Origin: Flaccisagitta enflata
Lineage: Eukaryota; Chaetognatha; Sagittoidea; Aphragmophora
Direction of reading: 5' to 3'
Length of the DNA stretch: 64,000 nucleotides
Assembly (NCBI GenBank): GCA_965153355.1
Contig: OZ231128.1
Span: 44,826,001-44,890,000, forward strand
Numbering within the stretch: position 1 is the first letter of the stretch; each line of letters opens with the position of its first letter. The notes under the pieces were generated by a model that was not told the DNA's origin, did not search any database, and saw nothing but the letters and a program-made list of their open reading frames with translations. Made by a program: the position numbers and the translations under genes. Below are positions 12,271-24,469 of this stretch, piece by piece.

Positions 12271-13336
12271 CAGTAGATGTCATCTAGATTTGGAAATATG
12301 GGGGAATTCAGAATAATCGCAAAAGCGTTAGATGGTCAGCGGTACCCGTGCCCTGCCAGAGTAGGTTGTGCTTGAAGTTGAAGGGGAAGCAGGGCAGCGG
12401 CCCCAAAGGGGTCGATGACCTATGCTTTCACACATATGGGGGATTTTCTCCTTCTCCTTCTCCTTCTCCGTTCGCCCTCCCCCCCAGGCTCGAGGCTCGA
12501 ATCCCTGTTCTAAGACCCAAATCCCAGCATCATGGCCCAAATCCTAGCCTCAAGGCTCAAATCCTAGCCTGGAGGCCAAAATTTTAGCCTGGAGCTGGGA
12601 TTTGGGCCTCAAGGCTGAAATTTGGGCCTCCAGGCTAAAATTTGAGCCTCCAGGCTAGGATTTGAGCCTTGAGGCTAGGATTTGGGCCATGAGGCTGGGA
12701 TTTGGGTCTCAGGACTGGGATTCGAGCCTCGAGCCTAGGGGGGGGACGGACGGAGAAGAAGGAGGAGAAGGAGAAAATCCCCCATGTGTGTGAAAGCATA
12801 GGTCATCGACCCCTTTGGGGCCGCTGCCCAAAAGGAAAAGAAATAAACCTAAGAGACTGATATTTGGAATATAAACTAATTGAAGGATGCCTTATTGACG
12901 ATGGGCGTCGGTTACCATGGAAACACATTTTCCGCTAAAATATCAATATTTTGAGAAATTTTTTGAAGGAACATTGTTTGAAATGAAATTTGCTACAACT
13001 TTCCCACAGTATGTTCTGTAAGAATATTGCACGTTTGGCGGTTGCTAGGGAACATTATGGGATTGTCACACATAGTTACGCTCCCTAGCAACGGCTAAAT
13101 GAGTGATATTTTTACAGAACATACTTTGGGAAAGTTGTAGCAAATTTTTCTTTAAACAATGTTCCCAAATAAAATTCTCAATATATCGATATTCTAGCAG
13201 GAATACATGGAAATATGTTTCCATGAAAACCAACACCCATCGTCAATAAAGCATCCCTTTATTAGTCTATATTCCAAATATCAGTCCTTCCCGATATGGA
13301 TTCCCCCGTATTTCCAAGACTAGACGACATCTACTG
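12271..13336. mobile_element. F3 fold-back MITE, near complete, hosting an F2 element
   Basis: The ends are CAGTAGATGTCATCTAGA and TCTAGACGACATCTACTG, each flanked by TA. The arms pair across a core containing GGTTGCTAGGGAAC and CTCCCTAGCAACGG. Arm motifs (CTTTCCCACAGTATGTTCTG, ATGGAAACACAT) match the copy at 5673. Removing the F2 insertion leaves about 540 bp. TA flanks and CAG...CTG ends suggest Tc1/mariner mobilisation. Confidence 0.8.
12314..12840 (+). mobile_element. F2 one-ended hairpin element with internal minisatellite
   Basis: An asymmetric arm (GCAAAAGCGTTAGATGGTCAG ... GAAGCAGGGCAGC) leads into a long hairpin. The hairpin outer arms are GCGGCCCCAAAGGGGTCGAT and its complement ATCGACCCCTTTGGGGCCGC (12805-12826). 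The loop side holds about 24-bp repeats of the AGGCCCAAATCCTAGCCT type. It is nested in the left arm of F3. An inverted copy is at 30826-31272. Confidence 0.75.
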
Positions 13337-13527
13337 TATTCATTCTCAATTTCTCTTTCTTTTATTTGTGTATTTTTTTAAAGTCAACTGAGATAAAGAG
13401 TAACGCTGGATCTACAACGGCCCCCCCCCCCACTCCTTTTCATGACAGCGACCGCAGTCTACCTGCTGTTCGTGTAAAATTAATAAATTGGGGGGTTTGT
13501 TATGGTGAATTGGGAAGAAAAAAGCAC
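13337..13527. other. Unassigned sequence
   Basis: A poly-C run lies near 13422-13431. Nothing else recognised. Confidence 0.4.
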
Positions 13528-13696
13528 AGTTACACCCCGCCTTAACAGATCCATAACCTTAAACAGATATGAAATAGTGGTCCCTTTATTTCGTTTCTTT
13601 TTATTTCTTATATTGGCAACAAGGGATATCCGCCTGTAAAGCTAAAACAGATACAATATGTTGGACCCTTGACATCCGTTTTTGCGGGGTTCAACT
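13528..13696. mobile_element. Short pogo/Tigger-like MITE
   Basis: The ends CAGTTACACCCCGCC and GCGGGGTTCAACTG are inverted repeats. The interior has the phrase ATATCCGCCTGTAAAGC, also seen in part near 27310. A related right end (TAGCGGGGTGTAACTGTA) lies at about 41392. Confidence 0.5.
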
Positions 13697-14289
13697 GTAC
13701 CGTAACCCTTCCTTGACCCCACCCTTAATCTTATTCTAAGTCTCAATCAAAACCAACCCTAGCACCGAGGCTTAACTTAACTCCCCGATGCATACTTTGC
13801 AACGATCGAGATGTATCAATAATCATAAATGGTGCATCATGATTAAATTTTGTTTGCTTCTTTTTTAAAAAATTTAAAATCTATATGATTTTGATGTTTT
13901 CTTCACTTTTGTCAAAATTCAGAAATGGTTGTTGTGATTGAAAAGGAAGGAGGGGGGGTTGAATATAGAGGGGGAGGCGATAAATGGGGAAAATACAGTA
14001 CATAAATCGTCTTCATGGCAACACTAGTTGAAATCTCGATCCGGTCTTCTTGAACAAAAGTGGCGTGATTAATGTTTGAAATGTTTTGAAACCTCGCCTT
14101 ATCAAACTTTTGATACATCTTCACGGACGGTGCAGTGGGGTTGGGGTGGAAATCTATGTTTCACATTTTCAATTTATGCTTACAGACGGACGGACCGACG
14201 GGATGAGGCTTGAGTTGAGCAACTGACAAAGTCTCTCATAGTAAGAGAGTTGAGAGTTGATGAACGGCGTGGAAAAAGCTCTTGCATTT

Positions 14290-14292
<3 letters not shown>
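13697..14292. other. Unassigned sequence
   Basis: No supported gene. GGACGGACCGACGG near 14186 resembles a PAL internal tract without ends. Confidence 0.4.
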
Positions 14293-14640
<348 letters not shown>

Positions 14641-15029
14641 TATTCACTATGTTGTTGCCATTGTTTAGGTTGTTGATTCTATTGGCGGCTACGTCAATAT
14701 TGTTGTTCTGTTGACGACACCAGAAACATGTGACAAATATTGTCGCCATTGTTGTTGTTATCGTTGTTGTTATTGGAATCCATAGCATTGTTTATTCTCA
14801 ACAACATCGTAATTGCTTTTACATCGAACGCATTTCGATTTCTCATCTCTCTCCTTTTGGGCAATGGCCGGAAATGGGGCTTTGTCTTGTAGGACGAGGT
14901 ATTATTTCGATTCTAATTATGTCCATGTCAGTTCTTTGGTTGCTGATCAGCTCAATCAGACTCCAATTCAGACATCCCAGGCGAAAATTAGGCTTCTTCG
15001 ACAGGAGAAGAGACTTCTTACGCCTCAAA
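14641..15029. other. Degenerate triplet flank and unassigned sequence
   Basis: GTTGTT and GTCGTT remnants to about 14780, then unique sequence with no recognised gene. Confidence 0.4.
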
Positions 15030-15352
15030 TACCATATTTTTTCCATTTAGCGCCCCCCCCTCCCTCCAATTAGCCCACCCCCCCCCTCTTTTTTCCTTGC
15101 TGTTACGCTTTTCAGAAGAGATTTGGACAGGCACATTGAGTAAAATGATGAAATAACACAACATCATGAACCATTTTCACTGCTTTTCAAACAATATTTC
15201 CATTTTTAGTCAAATTTGACATTTTGGTAGCCTTTCATGAAAAAGATGGACTGAATGACAGTTCATCTACTATACAAAGGGGGCGTTAATTGGAGAGTTA
15301 AAAAGCAAAATCATATTTCAATTTCAGGGCGCTAATTAGAAAAAATACGGTA
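15030..15352. mobile_element. F8 MITE (TACCGTATTT family)
   Basis: The terminal inverted repeats are TACCATATTTTTTCCATTTA and the counterpart GAAAAAATACGGTA. Next to the ends are GCGCCCCCC and GGGCGCTAATTAG motifs. The interior shares an AGTTCATCTACTAT... segment with the copy at 20007. No coding capacity. Confidence 0.7.
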
Positions 15353-15418
15353 ATCTTCTCGGGTCTATGATCACACTTTTGAGGCCTACTGAGCCTCAAG
15401 TTTCTCCTCGAGCTTGAA

Positions 15419-15504
15419 AACAAGTACCCGGGGGTACAACGATGCGTCCACATGCAGCTTAGCTCGTAAATGACATTCTTACTAAATCTGATAAGCTCAG
15501 ACAG

Positions 15505-15595
<91 letters not shown>

Positions 15596-15710
15596 AAAAA
15601 AAAAACAGCACAAACAATCGTTTGCGATTGTTTTCATCTCGAGCGTGACGGACCAACCAACCAACGGATGGACAAAGCCTTTTATAGAGATGCGTGGACG
15701 CATCTAAAAA
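15419..15710 (-). mobile_element. PAL element, AGATGCG variant, containing a CT array
   Basis: The + strand begins AACAAGTACCCGGGGG with ACGATGCGTCCAC just inside. It ends ACGGACCAACCAACC, then AGATGCGTGGACGCATCT (15688-15705) and AAAAA. The palindrome differs from AGTCGCG at several positions, yet both of its arms and the distal subterminal GATGCGTCC stay complementary. The interior is occupied by a (CT)n array (15511-15592). Confidence 0.6.
15511..15592. repeat. (CT)n microsatellite
   Basis: Pure TC run of 82 bp lying between the two ends of a PAL element. Confidence 0.97.
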
Positions 15711-15948
15711 TGGGGCTTCTCAGGTATCCAATTACATTTTTTCAAATTTTCATGTTTCTCAAAAAACCTAAAGCTGCCTTATGTTCTGCAACGCCTCCTA
15801 TAGAGGCCATTGCTCTTTTGTCATTTGTAAAAACATTCAACAAAGGTTAGCAAGAGGTTACCGCAGTACTTCACTTGCTCTTGGGCCCTATTCCATGTTT
15901 CTCAGTTTGAGTAGAGCGAGGGATATTATTCCACTTGTCATACACATA

Positions 15949-16061
<113 letters not shown>

Positions 16062-16098
16062 ACTTTTTCTTTTACCTCACCAGTCTTTTTTTCCTCCT

Positions 16099-16751
16099 TC
16101 TTAGTCGCGTGCACGCGACTCTACGCGTTGCTCGGTCGGTCCGTCCCTCCATCCCTCTTCTATCCGTCGGTCTGTCTGTCTGTTTGTCCACCTGTCAGTA
16201 CGTTTGTCTGTCTGTCCGTCCATCCGTCGATCCATCCATCCTATTTTGGGTATTTTAAGGTATAACATGTTGTTTCCAAAAGAAGGAAGGGAAGAACGGA
16301 AGAGGAAGGAATGGAGGGAAGAAGGATGAAAGGAAGGAAGAAAGGAGTATGTATGTAGATATGTAATTGTATGTGTACCGTATTTCTTGCATTTATCGCC
16401 CCCCCTCTAATTAGCGCCCCCCCCCCTTTTCAAGAAAAAGATGACTATTGAAAAAAAAACTAAGTTTGCAGAAAATCTTACTAAAATCATTATTACAAAA
16501 GGTTTTTATTGGTATGCAATATAAAAATACTCTCTGTTTTAGTGCTTTATTGCACTGAATTACTAGTTTTTTGTCAAAAACAATAAGTTTTATATAAAAT
16601 CATCTGTCCATGAGTGTATGAGGGGGGCGCTAATTGTAGGTTGAAAATGACAATATTTCATTTCAAGTTCAAAAGCGCCCGGGGCGCTAATTACAAGAAA
16701 TACGGTAATTGTAAAATGCAGCACGCGACTATTGGCCCATTGGACTTGTTT
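16099..16751 (+). mobile_element. PAL element, GTGC subfamily, split by an F8 MITE
   Basis: The left end has the perfect palindrome AGTCGCGTGCACGCGACT, followed by GTCGGTCCGTCC and CTGT tracts. A degraded right end, GCACGCGACTATTGGCCC...GGACTTGTTT, lies at 16720-16751. The F8 element 16376-16707 sits between them, so 16099-16751 reads as one PAL copy with a nested insertion. Confidence 0.6.
16376..16707. mobile_element. F8 MITE, intact
   Basis: The ends TACCGTATTTCTTG and CAAGAAATACGGTA are perfect inverted repeats. Subterminal GCGCCCCCC/GGGGGGCGC motifs also pair. About 332 bp, non-coding. Confidence 0.8.
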
Positions 16752-17828
<1,077 letters not shown>

Positions 17829-18188
17829 TGTACATCGTAATCCTGATTCTTTGTGGCTGTCTCTATGTCTGTCTTCCTGACTTTCACCTTCTTTTGCCGC
17901 CGTCTTTTTGCACCTGCTATTTCTGTCTGTCTGTCTGTCTCTTTTTCTCTCTTTTTCATGTTTAAAAGATTGAATGACAGAGAATGCTATTTCTGTCTGT
18001 CTGTCTGTCTCTTTTTCTTTGTCTCTTTTTCTGTACATCGTAATCCTGATTCTTTGTGGCTGTCTCTATGTCTGTCTTCCTGACTTTCACCTTCTTTTGC
18101 CGCCGTCTTTTTGCACCTGCTATTTCTGTCTGTCTGTCTGTCTCTTTTTCTCTCTTTTTCATGTTTAAAAGATTGAATGACAGAGAAT
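17829..18188. repeat. Tandem duplication, period about 203 bp
   Basis: The segment starting TGTACATCGTAATCCTGATT occurs at 17829 and again at 18032. Both copies continue nearly identically to GAATGACAGAGAATG, including an embedded (CTGT)n and a CTTTTGCCGCCGTC motif. The high identity points to a recent duplication. Confidence 0.9.
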
Positions 18189-18927
18189 GAGTGTTCTCTT
18201 TTTTTTATGCGCCGCTCTGTACATTTGACATTTATTCTTAAATGATTGATATTCTGTCACAGCAAGTAAAAAAGCAAGGGTTTATTGGCAATTTGTATCC
18301 GCGGAAAAGATCGTCCATCATTTTTATAGGACAAGATATTCTTAATAATTATAACTTATTATCGATTGTAATCGATGCGCGATTATCAGTACGTACAAGT
18401 TAAATACGATCAGGAAAATTTGCAAAAAATACTTGGTAAGAATTCATCTTGCTCAATCTGTGGTGATGAAATCAGAGATGTGAAAGGCTGGAAGCAGCCG
18501 CTTCCTTTACTTCCGCATCTGCTTCCGCTCTTAAGAGGATAGAACGCGCAGAGAACAGATACCCGGTAAAATACCGTGCATTCCAGTTTCAATTCCGCTT
18601 CCATTCTCCAGTCACTGTTGGCTATCAGTTTATCAAACCCATCATATTGGAAGCAGTCTACCGCTTACACATCTTGTCATTGAAACGGCTGAGGATGTGA
18701 TACATTGGAGATAGCTCCAGATTATTTGAATTACGGTTTACTTACTTTAGACTAGGTAATGAAAGATATTCAACTGCAAAAGAAAACTTTAAAAGAAAAC
18801 AGAAAATTGAAGTGTTCTTGTTTTCAGCTGTGGTAATCGGCCTTTATCGTCTTTATCGTAGTGATCGGAAGCGATCTTTTATAATTCAAACGGTTAGACT
18901 GGTATCATTTGATACAGGTTTGTTTTA
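18189..18927. other. Unique sequence containing a dispersed duplicate segment
   Basis: Positions 18545-18690 match 32013-32140 in the same orientation (shared ACAGATACCCGG, CGCTTCCATT, CAAACCCATCA, TTGGAAGCAGTC). In one frame 18550-18700 reads as an ordinary-looking peptide ending in a stop, but the second copy does not keep that frame. No gene call. Confidence 0.45.
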
Positions 18928-19143
18928 AACAAGGCCGGATACACGGCTACCCCAGTCGCGTGCGGGTGGGCAGGGGCTGTATTTGAGGTCACTCAATCAT
19001 TTGGGCAGGTGCAGTGAGGCCAAAGACCGCAAAAACCCAAAAAAAGTAAAGTGTGACGGACGGACCAACGGACCAACGGACGGACGGACGGACAGACGGA
19101 CACACAAAGCGGGTTGTAGAGTCGCGTAGCACGCGACTAAAAA
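18928..19143 (-). mobile_element. PAL element, GTGC subfamily, intact
   Basis: From AACAAGGCCGGATACACGG through AGTCGCGTGCGGGTGGGCAG, then GCAAAAACCCAAAAAAAG and a GGACGGACC tract, to AGTCGCGTAGCACGCGACT and AAAAA. A good consensus copy of 216 bp, closely matched by 28940-29144. Confidence 0.9.
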
Positions 19144-19149
19144 GAATTC

Positions 19150-19372
19150 AGTCCCTTTTTTTCTTAAAGGGTTTTCAAATGCTAAATTTGATTCAAAATG
19201 CTCATTGCTTATATCTGTTTGAAAGTCAGTGAAAATGGCTCATTATGTGGTGATGTTTCATTATTTTACCTAATGATTCTGTCCATATCTCTTCTGAAAA
19301 ATGTAAGACTAAGAAAAAAGGAGGGGGGGGGGCGCTAATTGGAGGGGGGCGCTAAATGGAAAAAATATGGTA
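19150..19372. mobile_element. F8 MITE, right half
   Basis: Ends GGGGCGCTAAATGG...AAAATATGGTA. The interior TATATCTGTTTGAAAGTC matches the copy at 20007. The left terminus is missing. Confidence 0.55.
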
Positions 19373-20006
19373 GCTAAATACGCCAAATAAGCTAAGTGAA
19401 CTAAACAGTAAACAACTAAGTGGCAAATGAGCTACATGAGCTAAAATACTCAAAATCACTCAAACAGATGACCAGCTATGCTCACTGTCATGCTTTTTTG
19501 TGTTTGCTTGCTTTCACTTATTTCAAATATTTACTCATTTATTACATTTTGAATGAAAAAAAAACTGAACTAAATGAGCTAAATGAGCTAAACAAGCTAG
19601 AATGCTCAAAAACACCTACACGGATGAGCAGCTATGCTCATAAACATGTTTTCTTGTATTTGCAAGCTCAAACGAGCATGAATACACTGCTTTATTGATT
19701 CTAATTAAAAAGAAAAAAATCGAAAAAAATTCTATTCGTAAATTCTATTCGTAAATTCTATTCGTAAATTCTATTCGTAAATTCTATTCGTAAATTAATC
19801 TTTAAAAAATCATAACTTCAAAAATATTTGTCGCAGAGCATTCTACTTGGCGACAAATGAAAGAGAATCATCAAATTTACTTACCCAAAAAATTTTATTG
19901 GAGGCCTCAATCGCTCGATTGAGATGCCCAACTTCCTAATAAGAAAATGAAAACCACGTTTCTCTGGAATATGTCAAAAAGTCGAAGACTGACTTTTTTT
20001 CCAGAA
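19373..20006. repeat. Inverted-repeat arm A (pairs with 24470-25310)
   Basis: Contains GCTAAATGAGCTAAA repeats, GAGCAGCTATGCTCATAAAC, ATGAAAGAGAATCATCAAAT and GGAATATGTCAAAAAGTC. All are found in reverse complement in 24470-25310. The arms bracket the first XKR exon. Individual phrases are highly similar, but insertions make the arms unequal in length. Confidence 0.7.
19731..19795. repeat. 13-bp tandem repeat ATTCTATTCGTAA x5
   Basis: Five near-perfect consecutive copies. Confidence 0.95.
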
Positions 20007-20222
20007 TACCGTATTTTTTCTAAAAAGCGCCCCGGGCGCTTTTGAAATTGAAACAAGACTTGGCTTTTTAACACTCCAATTTGCGCCCCCTTTATATTGT
20101 AGATGAACTGTCATTCAGTCTATCTTCTTCATGAAAGGCTACTAAAATGCTAGATTTAACTCAAAATGGAGATATTCCTTGCATATATCTGTTTGAAAGT
20201 CTTTGAAACTGGCTGATTGTGT
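20007..20222. mobile_element. F8 MITE, left half
   Basis: Starts TACCGTATTTTTTC followed by GCGCCCCGGGCGC. It runs to the interior phrase TATATCTGTTTGAAAGTC and stops without a right terminus. Confidence 0.55.
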
Positions 20223-20526
20223 TGTTTTATTTTAGGTTATTTCATGTCATCTCAAGTCATCCTAAGTCATTTTACATCATTTTTACTCAGTTTTGGTCAT
20301 TTATTTATCTTGTTCATTTTTAGTCATCTTCAGTTATTTTAAGTCATTTTAAGTCATCTCAGGTCATTTCGTGTCATTTTCAGTCCAACCAACCAACCAA
20401 CTGACCGACCAAACGACCGACCGACCAACCGACCGACCGAACGACCAACCCACCGACCAACCAACTGACCAACCAACCGACCGACCGACAAAGCGGGTTG
20501 TTGAGTCGCGTGCACGGGACTAAAAA
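20223..20526 (-). mobile_element. PAL element, palindromic end with TCATTTTAAG minisatellite
   Basis: A 10-bp array (AAGTCATTTT type, 20224-20385) is followed by a CCAACCGACCGACC tract, AAAGCGGGTTGTTG, AGTCGCGTGCACGGGACT and AAAAA. The AACAAGGCC end is missing. The same 10-bp unit occurs inside the PAL copies at 31714 and, inverted, 10275. Confidence 0.7.
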
Positions 20527-20829
20527 CACGACAGCAAGTAACATTTACGTAGAATTGAATGAGTGAAATTGATGTTTGCCATAACTCAGCAAGTATTTGA
20601 CCGACCAACTAACAAACTGAAGAATGAGGACATCGACCGATTAAGCGTTTTAGTAGAACGTCGTGGACGTAACCAAGAATTCATTCTCTCAAACCAATTT
20701 CTACAAACCGCAAGTCATACACACTCATCGGGCAGATCCCTTTTGACCGTCCCAAAGTTCTGCTCAGTCGCATTTCACTACAGAGTACAGATCTGATTCA
20801 ATGCCGAGTATTGAATATAGAAAAAATTT
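20527..20829. other. Upstream of XKR exon 1; no confident feature
   Basis: A 77-codon open frame starts at 20563 and stops before 20800. No family recognised and no splice evidence. It could hold the 5' untranslated region or promoter of the XKR gene, but I see no TATA box or initiator that decides this. Confidence 0.3.
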
Positions 20830-21150
20830 ACAAACAAAAACAAAAACAAAAACAAAAAACAAAAAACAAAAAACAAAAAACAAAAAACAAAAAACAAAAA
20901 ACAAAAAACAAAAAACAAAAAACAAAAAACAAAAAACAAAAAACAAAAACACAAAAACAAAAACAAAAACAAAAACAAAAACAAAAACAAAAACAAAAAT
21001 CAAAGCCAAAACAAAAAACAAAAAACGAAAAACAAAAAACAAAAAACAAAAAACAAAAAACAAAAAACAAAAAACAAAAAACAAAAAACAAAAAACAAAA
21101 AACAAAAAACAAAAAACAAAAAACAAAAAACAAAAAACGAAAAACAAAAA
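20830..21150. repeat. (AAAAAAC)n / (AAAAAC)n simple repeat
   Basis: About 320 bp of AACAAAAA heptamers with an AAAAAC hexamer block in the middle (20945-20998). It is open in frame with the XKR start just downstream, but a Lys/Gln/Asn leader of this kind is more simply untranslated repeat. Confidence 0.95.
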
Positions 21151-21164
21151 AACAATCGTTTCCC

Positions 21165-21958
<794 letters not shown>

Positions 21959-22319
21959 GTTTGAATTTTCAAAATTTTCTTTTTTTCACAGACATGTAAC
22001 CTTATTTAGATGCGACTTCTTTGGTAGGTCGTTGACTCCTCAGCTGAAAGATGCTACCTTGCAACGCTAAAGCGAGGAACATTCTCACAGAAAATTCCAT
22101 GGCAAAGTTTTTTCTTAGATCCCGATGCATGTTTTATCAAATGATCAGTGATTGAGCAAATCGAAATCTACAAGGTTTCCATAACAATCATAGAAACTTG
22201 CCCATCGGGATACTAATGCTTTAGCAAACTCTTTAAATTCAAAATACGACAATGAGGAGTTGAGAAGATCTCACAGAAATTCTTTTTATCGAATTTTGAG
22301 GATAAGACAATTTTTTTGC

Positions 22320-23646
22320 ACAGCGTTACGATACATAGACAGAGACAACTTTGAGTGCCCAGAGCTGGGAGTGATTCAGAAGTGTTCTATGACACTTGGT
22401 GAATACCAATCACCCAATGGTAAATTTTTTTGAAAGCAAAATTTTGAAAAAATGCCTTTTTAGGTAAAAAAAAAATGTTTATTAGCATTTTTTAGCATTA
22501 ATTTGTAATAGTAGCTTTGAAAATCCTAGAAAATATTATAAATGTGTACTTATAGTTTAAGTATACATACCTTTACCTTAAACAGCAAGTTACATGAGAC
22601 ATTAAAGTTTAAAGCTTAATGATAGCCTAATAATATTAAATTACTGATTTGTTTAATATTTCAGAGCCTAAATATAATCAGGTAGCTTTAAAAATCCTGG
22701 AAAATCCTGGAAATGTCTAGTAATAGTTAAAGTACAAATACATCAACCATGAACAGTAAGTAATTTTGGAAATTTTCAAATTCACAGCTCAAAAATAGCT
22801 TAAAAAATGCTAGATATTGATTTTTTTTTTGGTTTTGACTAAAAAAAATATCTTAAAAAACTTTTTATTAAAATTCAAAGTACTTATACTTCAACTACTA
22901 CCATATAGCGAAGGTATCATTTTAGATTTTATAAGCTGCAGGAACTATATTTAGCTTAAAATATTGAAAAAAATAGATATTTTGCCTTTTTCAGGTTATT
23001 TTTAAGCTCTAAACTTCAAAGTATCCAAAACTACTTGCTATTCAGGGTAAACATATCTATACTTTATTTGTTGGTAAATATATCCAAGATTTTTCAGGAT
23101 TTTCGGATCTGTATAAACAATATTTAGCTTAAAAATGCTAAAAATAAGCAGTATTTTTCTATTTTTTGGGTTTTTTTTTCAGCTCCAATTATAAAATATC
23201 CTGGTTAACTTGTTGTTCAGGGTAAGTGTATTTCTACTGTAACTATTACTACACATTTCCAGTATTTTCAAAGGTTTTGGAAGCTGCATGATCACATTTA
23301 GGCTCTAAAATATTAAAAAAAAAACATATTTTTGTTCTTTTTAAGCTCTAATCTGAGAAATATATCAAGTAACTTGTTGTATTGGGTTAAACTATGTATA
23401 TTCTAACTATAACTACCCATTTCCAGTGTTTTTGAGGATTTCTGAAGCTGCTTTAACAGTTTAATGCTGAAAAAATGCTGAAAATACCTTTTTTTTTTTG
23501 CCTAAAAAAAGATTTGTTTCAAAATTTTGCTTTCAAAAAAATTTACCACCGAGTGATTGATATTCACCTAGTATCACAGAACACTTCTGAACCACTCCCA
23601 GCTCTGGGCACTCAAAGTTGTCTTTGTCTATGTATCGTAACACTGT
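22320..23646. mobile_element. Long inverted-repeat element, 1.3 kb
   Basis: The ends CACAGCGTTACGATACATAG and its counterpart CTATGTATCGTAACACTGTG begin arms that pair through CAACTTTGAGTGCCCAGAGC and ATTTTGCTTTCAAAAAAATT. The interior is AT-rich, with recurring AGTATAC..., TTTAGCTTAAA and GCTCTAA motifs about 150 bp apart, and no coding frame. I could not identify a clear target duplication. CAG-like ends would fit hAT, but this is not decided. Confidence 0.65.
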
Positions 23647-23662
23647 GTTTGGTTATGGAAAG

Positions 23663-23850
23663 TTTTTAGTGGCAGACAGACATGCGACTCAACACCTCCG
23701 ATCGCCCATCTGTTGGTTCGTCCATCCGTCGGTTCATCCAGCCATCAATCCATTCATCTGTCACATTTTTCAATGTGTGGGTTGTGTATGCATAAGTTGC
23801 CATGCCCCTTTCAGACCGTCCGCTACTTTTACCCTGTGCGGGACTTGTTT
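23663..23850 (+). mobile_element. PAL element, decayed
   Basis: TTTTTAGTGGCAGAC...CATGCGACT at the left, a GTTGGTTCGTCCATCCGTCGG tract, and CCGTCCGCTACT...GGGACTTGTTT at the right. It lies tail-to-tail with the next copy. Confidence 0.65.
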
Positions 23851-23863
23851 GTTTTAGGCATTG

Positions 23864-24110
23864 AACAAGGCCGTATACACGGCAGCATTAGTGGCGGACG
23901 GATGGGCAGGAGCGGAAAACCTCAAAAAGCAACTTTGCGACGGACGGATGGACGGACGGACGGACGGACGGACGGACGGATGGACGGACGGATGGACGGA
24001 CGGACGGACGGACGGACGGACGGACGGACGGACGGACGGACGGACCGACCAACCGACCAACAGACGGACCAAAAAGTGGCTAATAGAGTCGCGTGTCCGC
24101 GACTGAAAAT
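23864..24110 (-). mobile_element. PAL element, GGAC subfamily, with expanded (GGAC)n
   Basis: AACAAGGCCGTATACACGG, then AGTGGCGGACGGATGGGCAG, a (GGAC)n array of about 110 bp, and the terminal palindrome AGTCGCGTGTCCGCGACT followed by GAAAA. The proto-microsatellite present in all copies has here grown into a long, almost pure array. Confidence 0.85.
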
Positions 24111-24469
24111 CAATGCAAAGAAGTTTTCTGACGAAACTTGGAATATTTTTCAGTAGAGAGAGTGAGCGTTTGAGCTGCATATGATTGGTCTTAAAATCGA
24201 TCTTCTAGTATAATAGGACACTTAGAAAAGCATTGAATATGCTATCTTGGAAAGAAAAGGTTTCCATCTAATAATAAGCGTCAAGTTTGATAGAGTGTTG
24301 CTCCTAAATGGATAAAGCTAAGCGAACCAGATTGATCCTTTGACAGAAATCTATTTTAACCCTTTAAAATACAACCAATCTTGAGTTAGAAGCCTAGTTT
24401 GATGAAGAGCAGCACTGCTTTTTTTCAGGTGTAAACCTTTTTTCCTCCAAGATAGTCGGGAAATAAGTT
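24111..24469. other. Unassigned intronic sequence
   Basis: AT-rich, no recognised element. Confidence 0.4.

Noticed and set aside
20764-21147. Phe/Leu/Val-rich - strand open frame
   Set aside because: Reverse strand of the AACAAAAA repeat.
20811-21164. Lys/Gln/Asn-rich N-terminal extension of the XKR frame
   Set aside because: Made wholly of the AACAAAAA repeat. The ATGATG at 21165 directly before the first membrane segment is the better start.
23939-24050. (GGAC)n array as a CRISPR-like or direct-repeat array
   Set aside because: A simple 4-bp microsatellite inside a PAL element with no spacers.
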